Of a stretch of 64,000 bases of DNA, positions 28,669 to 37,137 are shown one piece after another. Source of the DNA: Candidatus Heimdallarchaeota archaeon (lineage in GTDB: Archaea > Asgardarchaeota > Heimdallarchaeia > JABLTI01). Position numbers and translations under genes: made by a program. The stretch's first letter is position 1; each line of letters starts with the position of its first letter. The notes beneath the pieces are model-generated. The model saw only the letters and a list, made by a program, of their open reading frames with translations. It did not search any database and was not told the origin of the DNA. The DNA lies in contig JAUWKS010000002.1 in the NCBI GenBank assembly GCA_030614005.1, positions 32,101 through 96,100 on the forward strand, given 5' to 3'.

Positions 28669-28812
28669 TTCTGGATCGATGGGAAAAGAACAATAGGGGA
28701 AATAGCTGAGCAGGTAAATTGTGATATTGGAAAAACGAGTGTTCAGTATCTCTACAAAATACTCAAATTTTATGAAAAACACGGAGTAGTAGAATTAGAG
28801 GCATTGGATTAA
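28669..28812 (+). pseudogene. Fragment of an aminopeptidase C-terminal domain
   Basis: From 28669 the frame reads FWIDGKRTIGEIAEQV and then LYKILKFYEKHGVVEL, clearly homologous to the last 45 residues of the peptidase at 24805 (FWIDGKRTIAEIAEKV, LVKIMKQYEKEGIIKL). The similarity stops abruptly at the Phe-Trp; upstream there is no peptidase sequence. A short frame opens at 28609 but has no convincing ribosome site. This looks like the tail of a duplicated peptidase gene whose body was lost. Confidence 0.65.
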
Positions 28813-28875
28813 AGAAAGAAAAAATATTTTATCACCCCTAACAGGAGTAATAAAATCAAATGTGTTTAAATTGAA

Positions 28876-29841
28876 TTAGGTTACTTTTACACCACAGTCA
28901 GGGCAAAAAGTGATATCATCATCAATTTCTGCACCGCAACCAGGACAAGTATTTGTTCCATCATCTTCTATGGGACTCTCATCTGTTTGAGAGATACTTC
29001 CATCCATTGGTGGTGCATATCGTTTTCCTTTTGGTACTTCGATTTTCTTAGAAACTGCATCCAAACGAACATTTTTCGTGTCCTTTTCTTTGTAAATCAT
29101 TTCAGCCCAGTAAACCGGATAAAAGTATATTTTCTTATCAGTTAGAGCTAATTTTTCAAAGAGAACTCTTTGTGCATGCTCTGGTCTAGTAGCATATTCT
29201 TCTATTAATTCTGCAATGAGTTTATCCATATCAATATAATCTTTTGGTACAATAGCTCCTTCAGCATCTAAGAATGGTAAACCCATATCAGAGAAATCAG
29301 CTTCTTCTAAATTTTCAGGATTAATTGAAATGCCAGCATAATTCCTTGCTTCCATGATCTCACTTTCAGAGAGGACATGTTCAATTCCTTTTATTTGAAG
29401 CTCTGGTTTTGAGGTTGGTTTCTTTTTCCCACTGCTGAAAAGCCCATCAAAGAAACCTTTCTTCTTTTCTGTTTTAATCTCAACTTCGGTCTCTTCTTCT
29501 TCCTTTTTTTCGACAACAAGTTCCTCACCTAAAATAAAGGTTGAAACTGCGTCGTCCAATAAATCGATGTCATATGTTCTTTCAGTTAGATAACGAATTT
29601 CATATCGTCCACCTACAACTAAATATGGTTCAAGTCCCTTGGTTATTTTTTTAACAACTACTTCATTGTTTTTTGGGCGCTTGAAGATACCTTTGAAAAC
29701 ATCTAACTTTTCTTTATTGAATAAAGAGTCAGCTTCCGCATCAGATATTTTAGATTTTGCTAGAAGAATCTTTGTGTCAACAAATTCATCAATCCGTTCA
29801 ACACTGGGATCTTCTAATCGATAATCGTATTCTTCACTCAT
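28876..29841 (-). CDS. Unknown acidic protein with C-terminal zinc ribbon
   Basis: A 321-residue soluble protein. The C-terminus carries a zinc ribbon, CPGCGAEIDDDITFCPDCG. The N-terminal domain (about residues 1-110) is followed by a Glu/Lys-rich linker (about 113-145) and a second domain with YFYPVYWAEMIYKEKD. The domain preceding the ribbon is not recognised. It is 96 bases after the PfkB gene on the same strand and may be co-transcribed. Zinc-ribbon proteins of this layout are common and mostly uncharacterised in archaea. Confidence 0.65.
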   Translation of the reverse strand: MSEEYDYRLEDPSVERIDEFVDTKILLAKSKISDAEADSLFNKEKLDVFKGIFKRPKNNEVVVKKITKGLEPYLVVGGRYEIRYLTERTYDIDLLDDAVSTFILGEELVVEKKEEEETEVEIKTEKKKGFFDGLFSSGKKKPTSKPELQIKGIEHVLSESEIMEARNYAGISINPENLEEADFSDMGLPFLDAEGAIVPKDYIDMDKLIAELIEEYATRPEHAQRVLFEKLALTDKKIYFYPVYWAEMIYKEKDTKNVRLDAVSKKIEVPKGKRYAPPMDGSISQTDESPIEDDGTNTCPGCGAEIDDDITFCPDCGVKVT

Positions 29842-29937
29842 AATAATACACCTAAACGTTAGTATTGGTTTTCTTTTAGTAGAACTCTTTGAAAAAGATA
29901 ACTAAATGGACATATATCAATAATAGAAAAAAAATGA

Positions 29938-30846
29938 CTATTTCACCTGAAAATCCGTTTGTGTTTGCTTCAATTTAGAAATAACATCATCTCGAGTGTA
30001 GTGAGGTTCTGGGCCGGAAAATGAGATGGTAAACGAAGCTGCGGTAGCAGCAATCAACCCCGAATAATAACAATCATTAGTAATAATATACTCAAGTAGG
30101 TATGCAATAATAAAGGCATCACCTGCACCCGTTGCATCAACAACATCGGTCTGAATAGTAGGTATATCATATCGCTTCTTTCGATGGTAGATGATTGCTC
30201 CTTTATGGGCTCGAGTGATAACTAATGTATTCAAGTTAGTGGCGAGTGTAAGGTCAATTGCTTCCTTAAGACGGGAAGTGCCAGTAATTCCTTTAAGTTC
30301 AATATCATCTACTTTTAAAACATCCAGTTTTGGAAAATATTCTTTATAATCCAACCAAGGTTTTAACACAATAGATCCATTGCTCTTCTCTGTACTTCTA
30401 GTAAAACCTTGTCCATCCAAAGAAACGATTTTAAAAGTATCTCGAACGTCATCGATTAATTGGGGGTCAATTTCATTAAAAACAGGACCAAGATGAATGC
30501 ATGGAACGGAATAATATGTTTCAGGGATATCTTTGAACGTTATCTTCTCTGAAAACGAAAGTACTTTTTGCGTTCTTTTACCAGATGCTTTGTATTTATT
30601 TTCAAAGCGCATAGAAGTTTGACCGGAAATAGTAAAACCGTCCAAATCAGCATCTAATGAATTAATTATTTTAAGATTTTTCATATGAAAATCTGTGCCA
30701 ACTTTAGAGACAACACCAATACTTTCTCCTAAAGCTTTGGCAGTAGCAGCAGCATAGACTGGAACTCCACCAATATGTCTTTGTTCTTTACCATCTGGTG
30801 TTTTAATGAGATCCTCTGTTATACTTCCTAAAACAATGAGATTCAA
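29938..30846 (-). CDS. PfkB-family carbohydrate or nucleoside kinase
   Basis: A 302-residue ribokinase-fold enzyme. The catalytic signature VVDATGAGDAFIIAYLLE contains the base Asp and the anion hole. The N-terminal motif HIGGVPVYAAATAKALG is the PfkB substrate-binding glycine segment. The phosphoryl acceptor (ribose, nucleoside or other) cannot be read from sequence. The TTG start has GGTGATA just upstream. It begins 38 bases after the HD/RAMP gene on the same strand, so it may be the third gene of that operon. Confidence 0.85.
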   Translation of the reverse strand: MNLIVLGSITEDLIKTPDGKEQRHIGGVPVYAAATAKALGESIGVVSKVGTDFHMKNLKIINSLDADLDGFTISGQTSMRFENKYKASGKRTQKVLSFSEKITFKDIPETYYSVPCIHLGPVFNEIDPQLIDDVRDTFKIVSLDGQGFTRSTEKSNGSIVLKPWLDYKEYFPKLDVLKVDDIELKGITGTSRLKEAIDLTLATNLNTLVITRAHKGAIIYHRKKRYDIPTIQTDVVDATGAGDAFIIAYLLEYIITNDCYYSGLIAATAASFTISFSGPEPHYTRDDVISKLKQTQTDFQVK

Positions 30847-30884
30847 CTTATCACCAAATAATTTTCATTATTTTGCTCCTCTGC

Positions 30885-32012
30885 CTATGCTTCAAGTCTT
30901 CTCTTCATCGAGGTGGTTGCCCTCTCTGAGTTAACAGTATCATGGTCAGTGAAGGAATGCATCTCAGCATCCATAGCAGTGTTGAGTTCTTCTCGTCTAC
31001 TTGCCGACAGTGAGATAATGCCTTTGTTGATTTTTAACTTATTGTCATAATAATCATTTATTGCCAAGTTAACCATTATTAACAGATGATTTTGTAAAGT
31101 GCTCTTTCCATAGAGCATTGATTCTACAATTCTATTTAATTCTTGTGAACAGTGGATATAGGAATATAATTTTATGTGACTGTTTTGCTGTCCTTCGATT
31201 TCTTTTTTCAGTTGTTTGAAATCAATACTTCCGTCTAATTTATTATATCGAAAAATTGTTTTGAATGGTTTCTTCCGAGTAATGTAAGAAGCAAAACCGT
31301 CATAGTATTGAATGAGTGAATGATAAGGATTCTCTCGAGATAATGAGGTGTGATGATGTAAACATGCTTCCCTTATTTCTTCATCTTCAATGTCTATCTG
31401 TTGGAAAATTTTACTATTGTGCTTTTCTGTGTGGACAAAATCATGAAGCATAAGAGCGATAAGCAACCTTTGTAATTCTTCGGGATAATCAGCTCGTATA
31501 CCAGCTCGAATTTTGAATTTCTTATAACACCATGTTTGATTGCAAGTAAAGCATCGTTTGCGTTTAGAACCTTTATCATAAATGACCGTTGTATTCTTGC
31601 ACTGAGGACATTTTTCAGATAGGGGAACAAATACAGTTGGAGTTTTGTGTGAATGCTCTTTTATTTCACACGATTCCCAAATAACTCGACCGAGTCCTTC
31701 AGCAGTTTTCGTACCCAGGAATGTTTTCTGAAGAAAATATCCTATCTTACGTTTTAGTTGTTCTTCTGAATACCCCATGCAACTGACTTTCACATATCCT
31801 CTAAAACCTTGCAAAACGGATGGATATTGACTCATGCAATAAACTAACTTCCCAATAGAAGTAAAAAGGGGTTTGGATTCTTTTTTTGGATCTCCAACCA
31901 CTTTTACTAAACAACCATGTTTCCAATAAGTTGACTTAGAAATGACGATAGGGGTTAGCAAACGACCTATAAGGACAGCAATTTTCTTTTGTTTTACTTG
32001 TAAGTTTTCCAT
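30885..32012 (-). CDS. RAMP-like / zinc-knuckle / HD-domain fusion protein
   Basis: A 375-residue protein with three parts. Residues 1-125 have a RAMP-like glycine-rich loop (GTKTAEGLGRVIW, about 100-112). Residues 135-162 hold a zinc knuckle with Cys135, Cys138, Cys154 and Cys157. Residues 180-245 form an HD-like domain with LMLHDFVH (His190-Asp191), CLHHHTS (His219-221) and YYDGFASYI (Asp238), the motif order of HD nucleases/phosphohydrolases. ATG 32012 has AGGAGTG ten bases upstream and overlaps the RAMP gene by 19 bases, indicating coupling. HD nuclease plus RAMP fold recalls type III CRISPR effectors, but no Cas10 palm domain is visible. Confidence 0.65.
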   Translation of the reverse strand: MENLQVKQKKIAVLIGRLLTPIVISKSTYWKHGCLVKVVGDPKKESKPLFTSIGKLVYCMSQYPSVLQGFRGYVKVSCMGYSEEQLKRKIGYFLQKTFLGTKTAEGLGRVIWESCEIKEHSHKTPTVFVPLSEKCPQCKNTTVIYDKGSKRKRCFTCNQTWCYKKFKIRAGIRADYPEELQRLLIALMLHDFVHTEKHNSKIFQQIDIEDEEIREACLHHHTSLSRENPYHSLIQYYDGFASYITRKKPFKTIFRYNKLDGSIDFKQLKKEIEGQQNSHIKLYSYIHCSQELNRIVESMLYGKSTLQNHLLIMVNLAINDYYDNKLKINKGIISLSASRREELNTAMDAEMHSFTDHDTVNSERATTSMKRRLEA

Positions 32013-32929
32013 GCATCTAAACACTCCTGTAATAATTTATTTTGAGATTTAGTTCTTTCAACCTCAATGATAGATAATCTCCCATCTCCATTTTCTTGCC
32101 CCAATTTTCTCTCGAAAACTATCTTCTCATATGAAACATCTTTTATCTCAAGACGACCATATCCACTATTGCTCCCTCGACCAAGATGTTTTAATGATAG
32201 AATCCCATCTATGAGTAACCCAAGTAACCATTGCGGTAGGTTGTCTGAAAATTCCACATAGAATTGAAACTCTCCACTGAAATATTGTTCACTAAAGTCT
32301 TGCAAGACTTTTCCATCTCTTCGAGAAGCATGACGATTCTCAGTTGAAACATGAACAAATGAAAGACCTTTTTGAGTAGTGATTTTATTCAAAGGTTTGT
32401 CGGTTTGTACGAGAGCATCTGTCCAGATTCTTATGCATGACTTCTCCCCAAGCATACCAAATAATTGCCTTACTGCGCAGGGATTCTCTCCACATTTGCC
32501 CATAAGATGTTCGTTGATTAGCAAGGTTGGCTCATCATTGCTTTTGAATCTCTCTTTCATAGTAGGAGAACAATATTCTATTCCTCTGTTATGTAGAATC
32601 TCCATGATACTATGTCTAATTGCACCACGAACACCCTTAACCACTCGAGAGCTTCCAAGTTCTTCTTTAAGGGTAATGATTTGTATTTTAGAGTCGCTTT
32701 TCTTTCCTTCTACTTTAGCTCTTAACTCAGTTAAATCATCAAGAATCAAATCTTTGTTGAGTGAGAGGAATTCCTCTATTTCGGAAACCTTAACATTTGT
32801 TCTGCCTTGAAATTGATAAGGAACATTTCCACCCTTCATAAGAAAGGAACTCGAACCACTGCTACCATTAAGTGTTTTCGTGAACCAAGCATACACCTTT
32901 ACTGTTAAACGATTGAATGTTGTAGCCAT
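31994..32929 (-). CDS. Cas7-like RAMP protein (Csm3/Cmr4-type) without CRISPR
   Basis: A 311-residue protein with the pattern of class 1 CRISPR backbone (Cas7 group) subunits: VVKGVRGAIRHSI (about 97-109, the S-x-KG-x-R motif), a Cys-containing CAVRQLFGMLG (about 151-161, the C/R-LFG motif), THE NRHASRRDGKVL segment and the glycine-rich loop LGRGSNSGYGRLEI (about 249-262). In CRISPR systems such proteins bind RNA as a filament. ATG 32929 (MATTFNRL) is preferred; an ATG four codons earlier (32941) is possible. No array, cas1/cas2, cas6 or cas10 lies in the window. It overlaps the HD protein gene. Confidence 0.75.
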   Translation of the reverse strand: MATTFNRLTVKVYAWFTKTLNGSSGSSSFLMKGGNVPYQFQGRTNVKVSEIEEFLSLNKDLILDDLTELRAKVEGKKSDSKIQIITLKEELGSSRVVKGVRGAIRHSIMEILHNRGIEYCSPTMKERFKSNDEPTLLINEHLMGKCGENPCAVRQLFGMLGEKSCIRIWTDALVQTDKPLNKITTQKGLSFVHVSTENRHASRRDGKVLQDFSEQYFSGEFQFYVEFSDNLPQWLLGLLIDGILSLKHLGRGSNSGYGRLEIKDVSYEKIVFERKLGQENGDGRLSIIEVERTKSQNKLLQECLDAWKTYK

Positions 32930-32941
32930 TTCAATTACCAT

Positions 32942-33020
32942 ATAAATATATATTTAAATGTATATTTAAAGGTTTCTTTGATGAGAAAATTAATATATTT
33001 TTAAATAGACATAATCCATT
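32942..33020. promoter_or_regulatory. Divergent promoter with repeated TATATTTAAA elements
   Basis: The 79-base region separates the RAMP and AbrB genes. TATATTTAAA occurs twice in direct repeat within 32949-32970, and TTTTTAAATA (about 32998-33007) lies at leaderless distance from the AbrB start. The repeats are candidates for TATA boxes or AbrB-type binding sites, allowing one protein to control both directions. Confidence 0.45.
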
Positions 33021-33209
33021 GTGAGAAGAATGACCGAGCAAAAAGTGCCAGTGATAAAATTTACCAGAAAAATAGGAAAGGTAGGGGACAGTATAAGAAT
33101 AACAATACCAAAAGAAATTACAGATTCATTGACTATAGAAGAAGGACAGTATTTTGAGATTTATGCAATAAATAGCGAAACTATTGTAATGAAAAAAATA
33201 AGGGAATGA
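33021..33209 (+). CDS. AbrB/MazE-type DNA-binding protein
   Basis: A 62-residue swapped-hairpin AbrB-like protein: VIKFTRKIGKVGDSIRITIP (KIG/GDS-type core), then KEITDSLTIEEGQYFEIYAI. Such proteins are dimeric transcriptional regulators or antitoxins. No toxin gene follows. It starts at GTG 33021 or ATG 33030; the latter would fit a leaderless transcript from the TATA-like site at 32998. It is divergent from the RAMP/HD genes, so it may be their repressor. Confidence 0.8.
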   Translation: MRRMTEQKVPVIKFTRKIGKVGDSIRITIPKEITDSLTIEEGQYFEIYAINSETIVMKKIRE

Positions 33210-33230
33210 ATTTTATTAGAAAATCAATAG

Positions 33231-33304
33231 TCACCCATGTGGAGCGTCGTGAATCACTGTAAGGGATGAACAGCGACGGCATGAGTCTGCTCCGAGCAAG
33301 AACA
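33231..33304 (+). ncRNA. Candidate structured RNA
   Basis: A GC-rich island in AT-rich surroundings. GGAG (33241-33244) pairs with CTCC (33290-33293); CGTCG (33245-33249) with CGACG (33274-33278); CTGT (33257-33260) with ACAG (33270-33273). These three helices stack with one-sided bulges. No protein frame accounts for it. An ACA (33302-33304) downstream and the paired GA/TGA bulge sequences hint at an H/ACA or kink-turn RNA, but standard spacing is not met. A leader for the gene at 33410 is another option. Confidence 0.4.
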
Positions 33305-33409
33305 TTGAGAACAAAAGTTATAACAGATTAAAAGATATTATTTCTAAAATTAGTAATTAGAATAATCCGAGCATCAAAAAATAAAACTAATAGAAATTGA
33401 GGAGATAAA

Positions 33410-35611
33410 ATGCCTGCGAGAGAAAATATTTTTGTGAAATGGTTAAAAGATAAAAGCAAAAGCAAGGGATTAGAAATACCAAAAAACACTACTGGAATTT
33501 TTACTACAAATAAAACTCATTTACCTCAAAATCTCCAAACCTTAGCGAAAACGATACTTGAATTAGGGGAAAGAGATGGCGAATTAGGAATACAAGCATT
33601 ACTACTGAGATTGAAAGGAGCAGAACGAGTAAATCAGCAAGATCTTCCATATGTTCATTCGGCTTTAGATACTGTAGTCTCCAGTTTAGGATATGAGAAT
33701 CGGAATGAGTTAATTCAATTCTTTGCAGTACCAGATGTTGATAGAAAAACCGTTTACAATCCGGATGAAGATCAAATATTTGATGAGAAAATGGGGGAGA
33801 TTTATACCGCAGTTCTTAGTACGATTCAAAAAGTTCGTCCAGGAATCCAAGTTACTCTTCCAAGGTTAGCTGAGCTTGCTAAATCACCGAAAAAATTTGT
33901 TGAAGAGGTTATCCTTGCGATTCTTGAACAAAAACCAGTACTTGGAGAATACCTACAATTTGAACAGGTATTCATTCGAGAAGAAGATACAGATGAGCTT
34001 ATTGATGAATTGATCGCTCAACCTATACCACGCTATGGGCACTTTCATTGCTCTCACTGTCAAGAAATTATAGAAAATCGGTCTGCAAATACTTGTCCAT
34101 CATGCGGTGAAAAAGTTTCCCGCTGTATAGTTTGTAAACTCCCAATCTCCGCTGATGATAGCATTGGCAAATGTTCACAATGTGAAGGGTTAGCTCATCT
34201 AACACACTTACAAGAATGGGTAAAAGTCAAAGGGAAATGCCCAAGATGTTTACAAGCTACCAAAGTAGTTATTTTGAAAGAAGCTAAACCAATACAGGAA
34301 GAAAAACTGGCATTTGGAATAGAATTGTCAGGTATACAAATTGTTAATTCCGGCGAATGGAAAGATATACCTGAAGGCTCTACTGTTGATGATGTTCAAG
34401 GGTTTTTCAATATGCTCTTTGCCACTAATGAGAAAAAATTATTCCTCTGGCGACGTAATAAACTTCATTCTATAGGTTTTTTTGAGCATGGCAAATTCTT
34501 TATTCATGAAATGAAACTTTTCGATTCGGTAAAGGAATATCTAATTGCTACAAATGTAGGATTAAAAACACCAGAAAGTCTACAAAGATATAGAGAAGCT
34601 CGTAGTTTTGGATGGGAAAATTATGAAATAGTGGATAATATTTGGGAAGCTATAAATAAAAGATATTCAAGTATTGAATATAGTTACGGGCACAGAGCCG
34701 GGGAACAGTTTAGTTTTAAATATGAAATTATGCGTCATCCTTTTATTGAAGAAAAATACCCAGAATTAGTGTATGGTTTAAAATCAAATAGTATATGTTA
34801 TGAAATTTTACCACCTTTAGATTCCGATATCATCTATGGTGAAGATTGGTTTATTTGGTTATTAGCATATGAAAGTGGTTGGGAGTCATTTAAGAAACTA
34901 AACGATTTTGCCAGAAGTGTTTTTCCAGAATTTCAAGAGCTATATAAAGAATGGATAGAAAGAGATGTCGATAGAAAAAATAAACAAACAAAGAAACGTC
35001 CATTTAGGGATTATTATAAACTTAGTCAAAAAATGGATCCAATTAGTTATACAAGAAGAAAAACACATGTAACTAAAAAACAGGAGATTTATTTCTCAGA
35101 GAGATATGAAAGATTCCTCAAATTACTATTTTTAGCAATTTACGGTCCCTTCAATGCAAACGATGATTGGTTACAAGGATGGCCAAATTTTAATTCTCTC
35201 ATGGATTTCTGGACTAAAAAGGAAGATATTCATCATTTCTGGAATCCAAATTTAAATGAATATATTACCGTTAAAAAACATCTTGAGAAAAACATCCTCC
35301 CAATGAAAATCTACCCTGCAATAGTACCATATGATTCTTCTTGTAAAAATAGTTTAGATTGGATTTTTTGGGCTTTAGCAATAACAAATGATTGGCAATC
35401 GTATAAAGATGTAATTGAGTTAGCTGCTGAAAAAGAAAGCGAAGTAAGAAATTCATTAAATAGATTTCAAGACCGAGATAGAAAGAAATGGACAGATGAT
35501 GTACTAAAATATATTATCATATATGAAATCGCTAATAGAAGACCACTTGAAGCATCGAAAATGGAAATAGTTGTTGACCTTGATTATAATAAAATCAATT
35601 TTTCAAGTTGA
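33410..35611 (+). CDS. Large protein with zinc ribbon, PHD/RING-like finger and internal duplication
   Basis: A 733-residue soluble protein. Residues about 211-236 form a zinc ribbon (CSHCQEII...CPSCGE). Directly after it residues 239-280 form a finger with the ligand order C-x2-C, C-x2-C, H-x2-H, C-x2-C (CIVCKLPIS, CSQCEGLAHLTH, EWVKVKGKCPRC), a PHD/RING variant also found at the end of the protein at 61422. The C-terminal part contains two copies of a helical unit, starting DWFIWLLAYESGWESFKKL (residue 479) and DWIFWALAITNDWQSYKDV (residue 650). Family and function are unknown. E3-like activity is conceivable but unproven. Confidence 0.7.
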   Translation: MPARENIFVKWLKDKSKSKGLEIPKNTTGIFTTNKTHLPQNLQTLAKTILELGERDGELGIQALLLRLKGAERVNQQDLPYVHSALDTVVSSLGYENRNELIQFFAVPDVDRKTVYNPDEDQIFDEKMGEIYTAVLSTIQKVRPGIQVTLPRLAELAKSPKKFVEEVILAILEQKPVLGEYLQFEQVFIREEDTDELIDELIAQPIPRYGHFHCSHCQEIIENRSANTCPSCGEKVSRCIVCKLPISADDSIGKCSQCEGLAHLTHLQEWVKVKGKCPRCLQATKVVILKEAKPIQEEKLAFGIELSGIQIVNSGEWKDIPEGSTVDDVQGFFNMLFATNEKKLFLWRRNKLHSIGFFEHGKFFIHEMKLFDSVKEYLIATNVGLKTPESLQRYREARSFGWENYEIVDNIWEAINKRYSSIEYSYGHRAGEQFSFKYEIMRHPFIEEKYPELVYGLKSNSICYEILPPLDSDIIYGEDWFIWLLAYESGWESFKKLNDFARSVFPEFQELYKEWIERDVDRKNKQTKKRPFRDYYKLSQKMDPISYTRRKTHVTKKQEIYFSERYERFLKLLFLAIYGPFNANDDWLQGWPNFNSLMDFWTKKEDIHHFWNPNLNEYITVKKHLEKNILPMKIYPAIVPYDSSCKNSLDWIFWALAITNDWQSYKDVIELAAEKESEVRNSLNRFQDRDRKKWTDDVLKYIIIYEIANRRPLEASKMEIVVDLDYNKINFSS

Positions 35612-35850
35612 AGATTGTTGTTTATTCCCTCTCATAAGATTTTTTTTATCATCAAGGAAATTAATCGAAGGAAAAAAGAGTCGAGAAGAAGAAAAAGAAG
35701 AAGAGAGAGTTGTTAAAAGATTAACCATTCAAAAATCATTCGAAGCGAAGAAGAAAGAAGTAAAAACATTACTGATAAAAGTAAATGAATTTATAACAGT
35801 AATTCAATTAATTGATTGTATTTATCAGAAATGAATATTTGTGAAGTAGA

Positions 35851-37074
35851 ATGTCAATTCAGAAAAAAATTGCTAAGAGAATTGGTATTACACCAGAAGG
35901 AAAACCCATTCCGCCTAAGATTGATAATGAGGAAGCAAAAAAAGCACAAAATGAGCTTAATACAATACTCAAAAGGGATGATATCAATTCGAATGCTCTT
36001 CCATCTAATGAAGGGAATATTCTAACTATTTTATTACACGGGTATATTTCATCAAAGTGGTTATGGGTTGACCCATTCTTTGGAACTTTAGGCTGGCTGA
36101 GAGATCATAAAAATGAACCAAAACCGAGAAACTATGGCTGGCATCAAACTCCACCACCACCTCATATGTTTATTCCTTTTGATATTAGTATTTCTCCAAC
36201 AATATATCCAGAAGGAGCATTTAATACTTTGATTCGTGAGGGATATGAAGTATTAACATATTCGCAACAAGATGCCACAGGGAAAATCGATATTTCAGTG
36301 AAGGAGTTAGAGAATATCATAAAAGCTATAAGGAAAGTCTTAGGCAATAGACGATTGGTACTCGTTGGACATTCGCGAGGGGGAATATGTATAAGAAGAT
36401 ATTTGGATTTACATACAAATTCAGAAGTAGAAAAAATAATTACTTTATCAACTCCTCATGGAGGATCTCAGTTCACCAGTATAAAAATGCTAAAGGAACC
36501 AGCCAAAATTTTTCTTAATAAATCCAATATTAAGGGCATTTGGGATGCTTCGGGAAATAGAGCAGTGAGAGATTTAGCGTATGAACAAATGGTACCTAAC
36601 AGTGAATTCTTACTAAATCTAAATGATAGACAAAAGTCAAAGGACATTGAATATATAACTGCGGGTGGAACTAATGCACAATATGCATATATTTACACTT
36701 GGTCTGCAACTCAAAAAGTTACTAAAAGTTTAATGACAGATATCTTTAGCTATCAAATTAGAGAGAAAATACAAAACGTCTCTAACAAAATAGGCAAACA
36801 ATGCCCAGTGAATAAGGTTGAGTCTCAAGAAAAGACATCTCCACTAAAACAATTCCAATGGATAGCTTATCCGAAAAAAATAATTACGTTATTTGAGAAA
36901 ATAAATGCCCCAGAAATTATAAACGGGGATGGAGTTGTTTCATTACAAAGTGCAATATTGAAGGATGCCACAAGAAAATATAAAATTGATGCAAATCATG
37001 AAGAAATAGCTGTAAGTGATGACACGAAGAAATTACTTTTGAAAGAGCTCAAACTAACTCAAAACAAGAAATAA
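35851..37074 (+). CDS. Alpha/beta hydrolase (lipase/PGAP1-like)
   Basis: A 407-residue hydrolase. The oxyanion region is LTILLHGYISSKWLW, the nucleophile elbow is LVLVGHSRGGICIRRYL with the Ser near residue 172, and IITLSTPHGGSQ follows, the arrangement of lipase-like hydrolases. Asp in NGDGVVS and His in DANHEEIA near the C-terminus could complete the triad. No signal peptide, so likely cytosolic. An AT-rich gap (35612-35850) separates it from the finger protein. Substrate unknown; ester or lipid hydrolysis is expected from the fold. Confidence 0.8.
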   Translation: MSIQKKIAKRIGITPEGKPIPPKIDNEEAKKAQNELNTILKRDDINSNALPSNEGNILTILLHGYISSKWLWVDPFFGTLGWLRDHKNEPKPRNYGWHQTPPPPHMFIPFDISISPTIYPEGAFNTLIREGYEVLTYSQQDATGKIDISVKELENIIKAIRKVLGNRRLVLVGHSRGGICIRRYLDLHTNSEVEKIITLSTPHGGSQFTSIKMLKEPAKIFLNKSNIKGIWDASGNRAVRDLAYEQMVPNSEFLLNLNDRQKSKDIEYITAGGTNAQYAYIYTWSATQKVTKSLMTDIFSYQIREKIQNVSNKIGKQCPVNKVESQEKTSPLKQFQWIAYPKKIITLFEKINAPEIINGDGVVSLQSAILKDATRKYKIDANHEEIAVSDDTKKLLLKELKLTQNKK

Positions 37075-37137
37075 GAAATTGATAGATTAGTAATTAAAGT
37101 TAAAAAGTTAAAAACACTTGAATATGTGGGATAAGAA

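Noticed and set aside
33241..33293. A second tRNA
   Set aside because: GGAGC/GCTCC ends resemble an acceptor stem, but the element is about 53 bases and has no T arm.
30885..33300. CRISPR array near the RAMP genes
   Set aside because: I searched the flanks by eye for regularly spaced repeats and found none; the two TATATTTAAA copies are too short and adjacent.
35571..35834. 87-residue frame after the finger protein
   Set aside because: Starts inside the finger gene in another frame, no ribosome site; the Glu/Lys-rich stretch reflects purine-rich DNA. A short real gene cannot be fully excluded.
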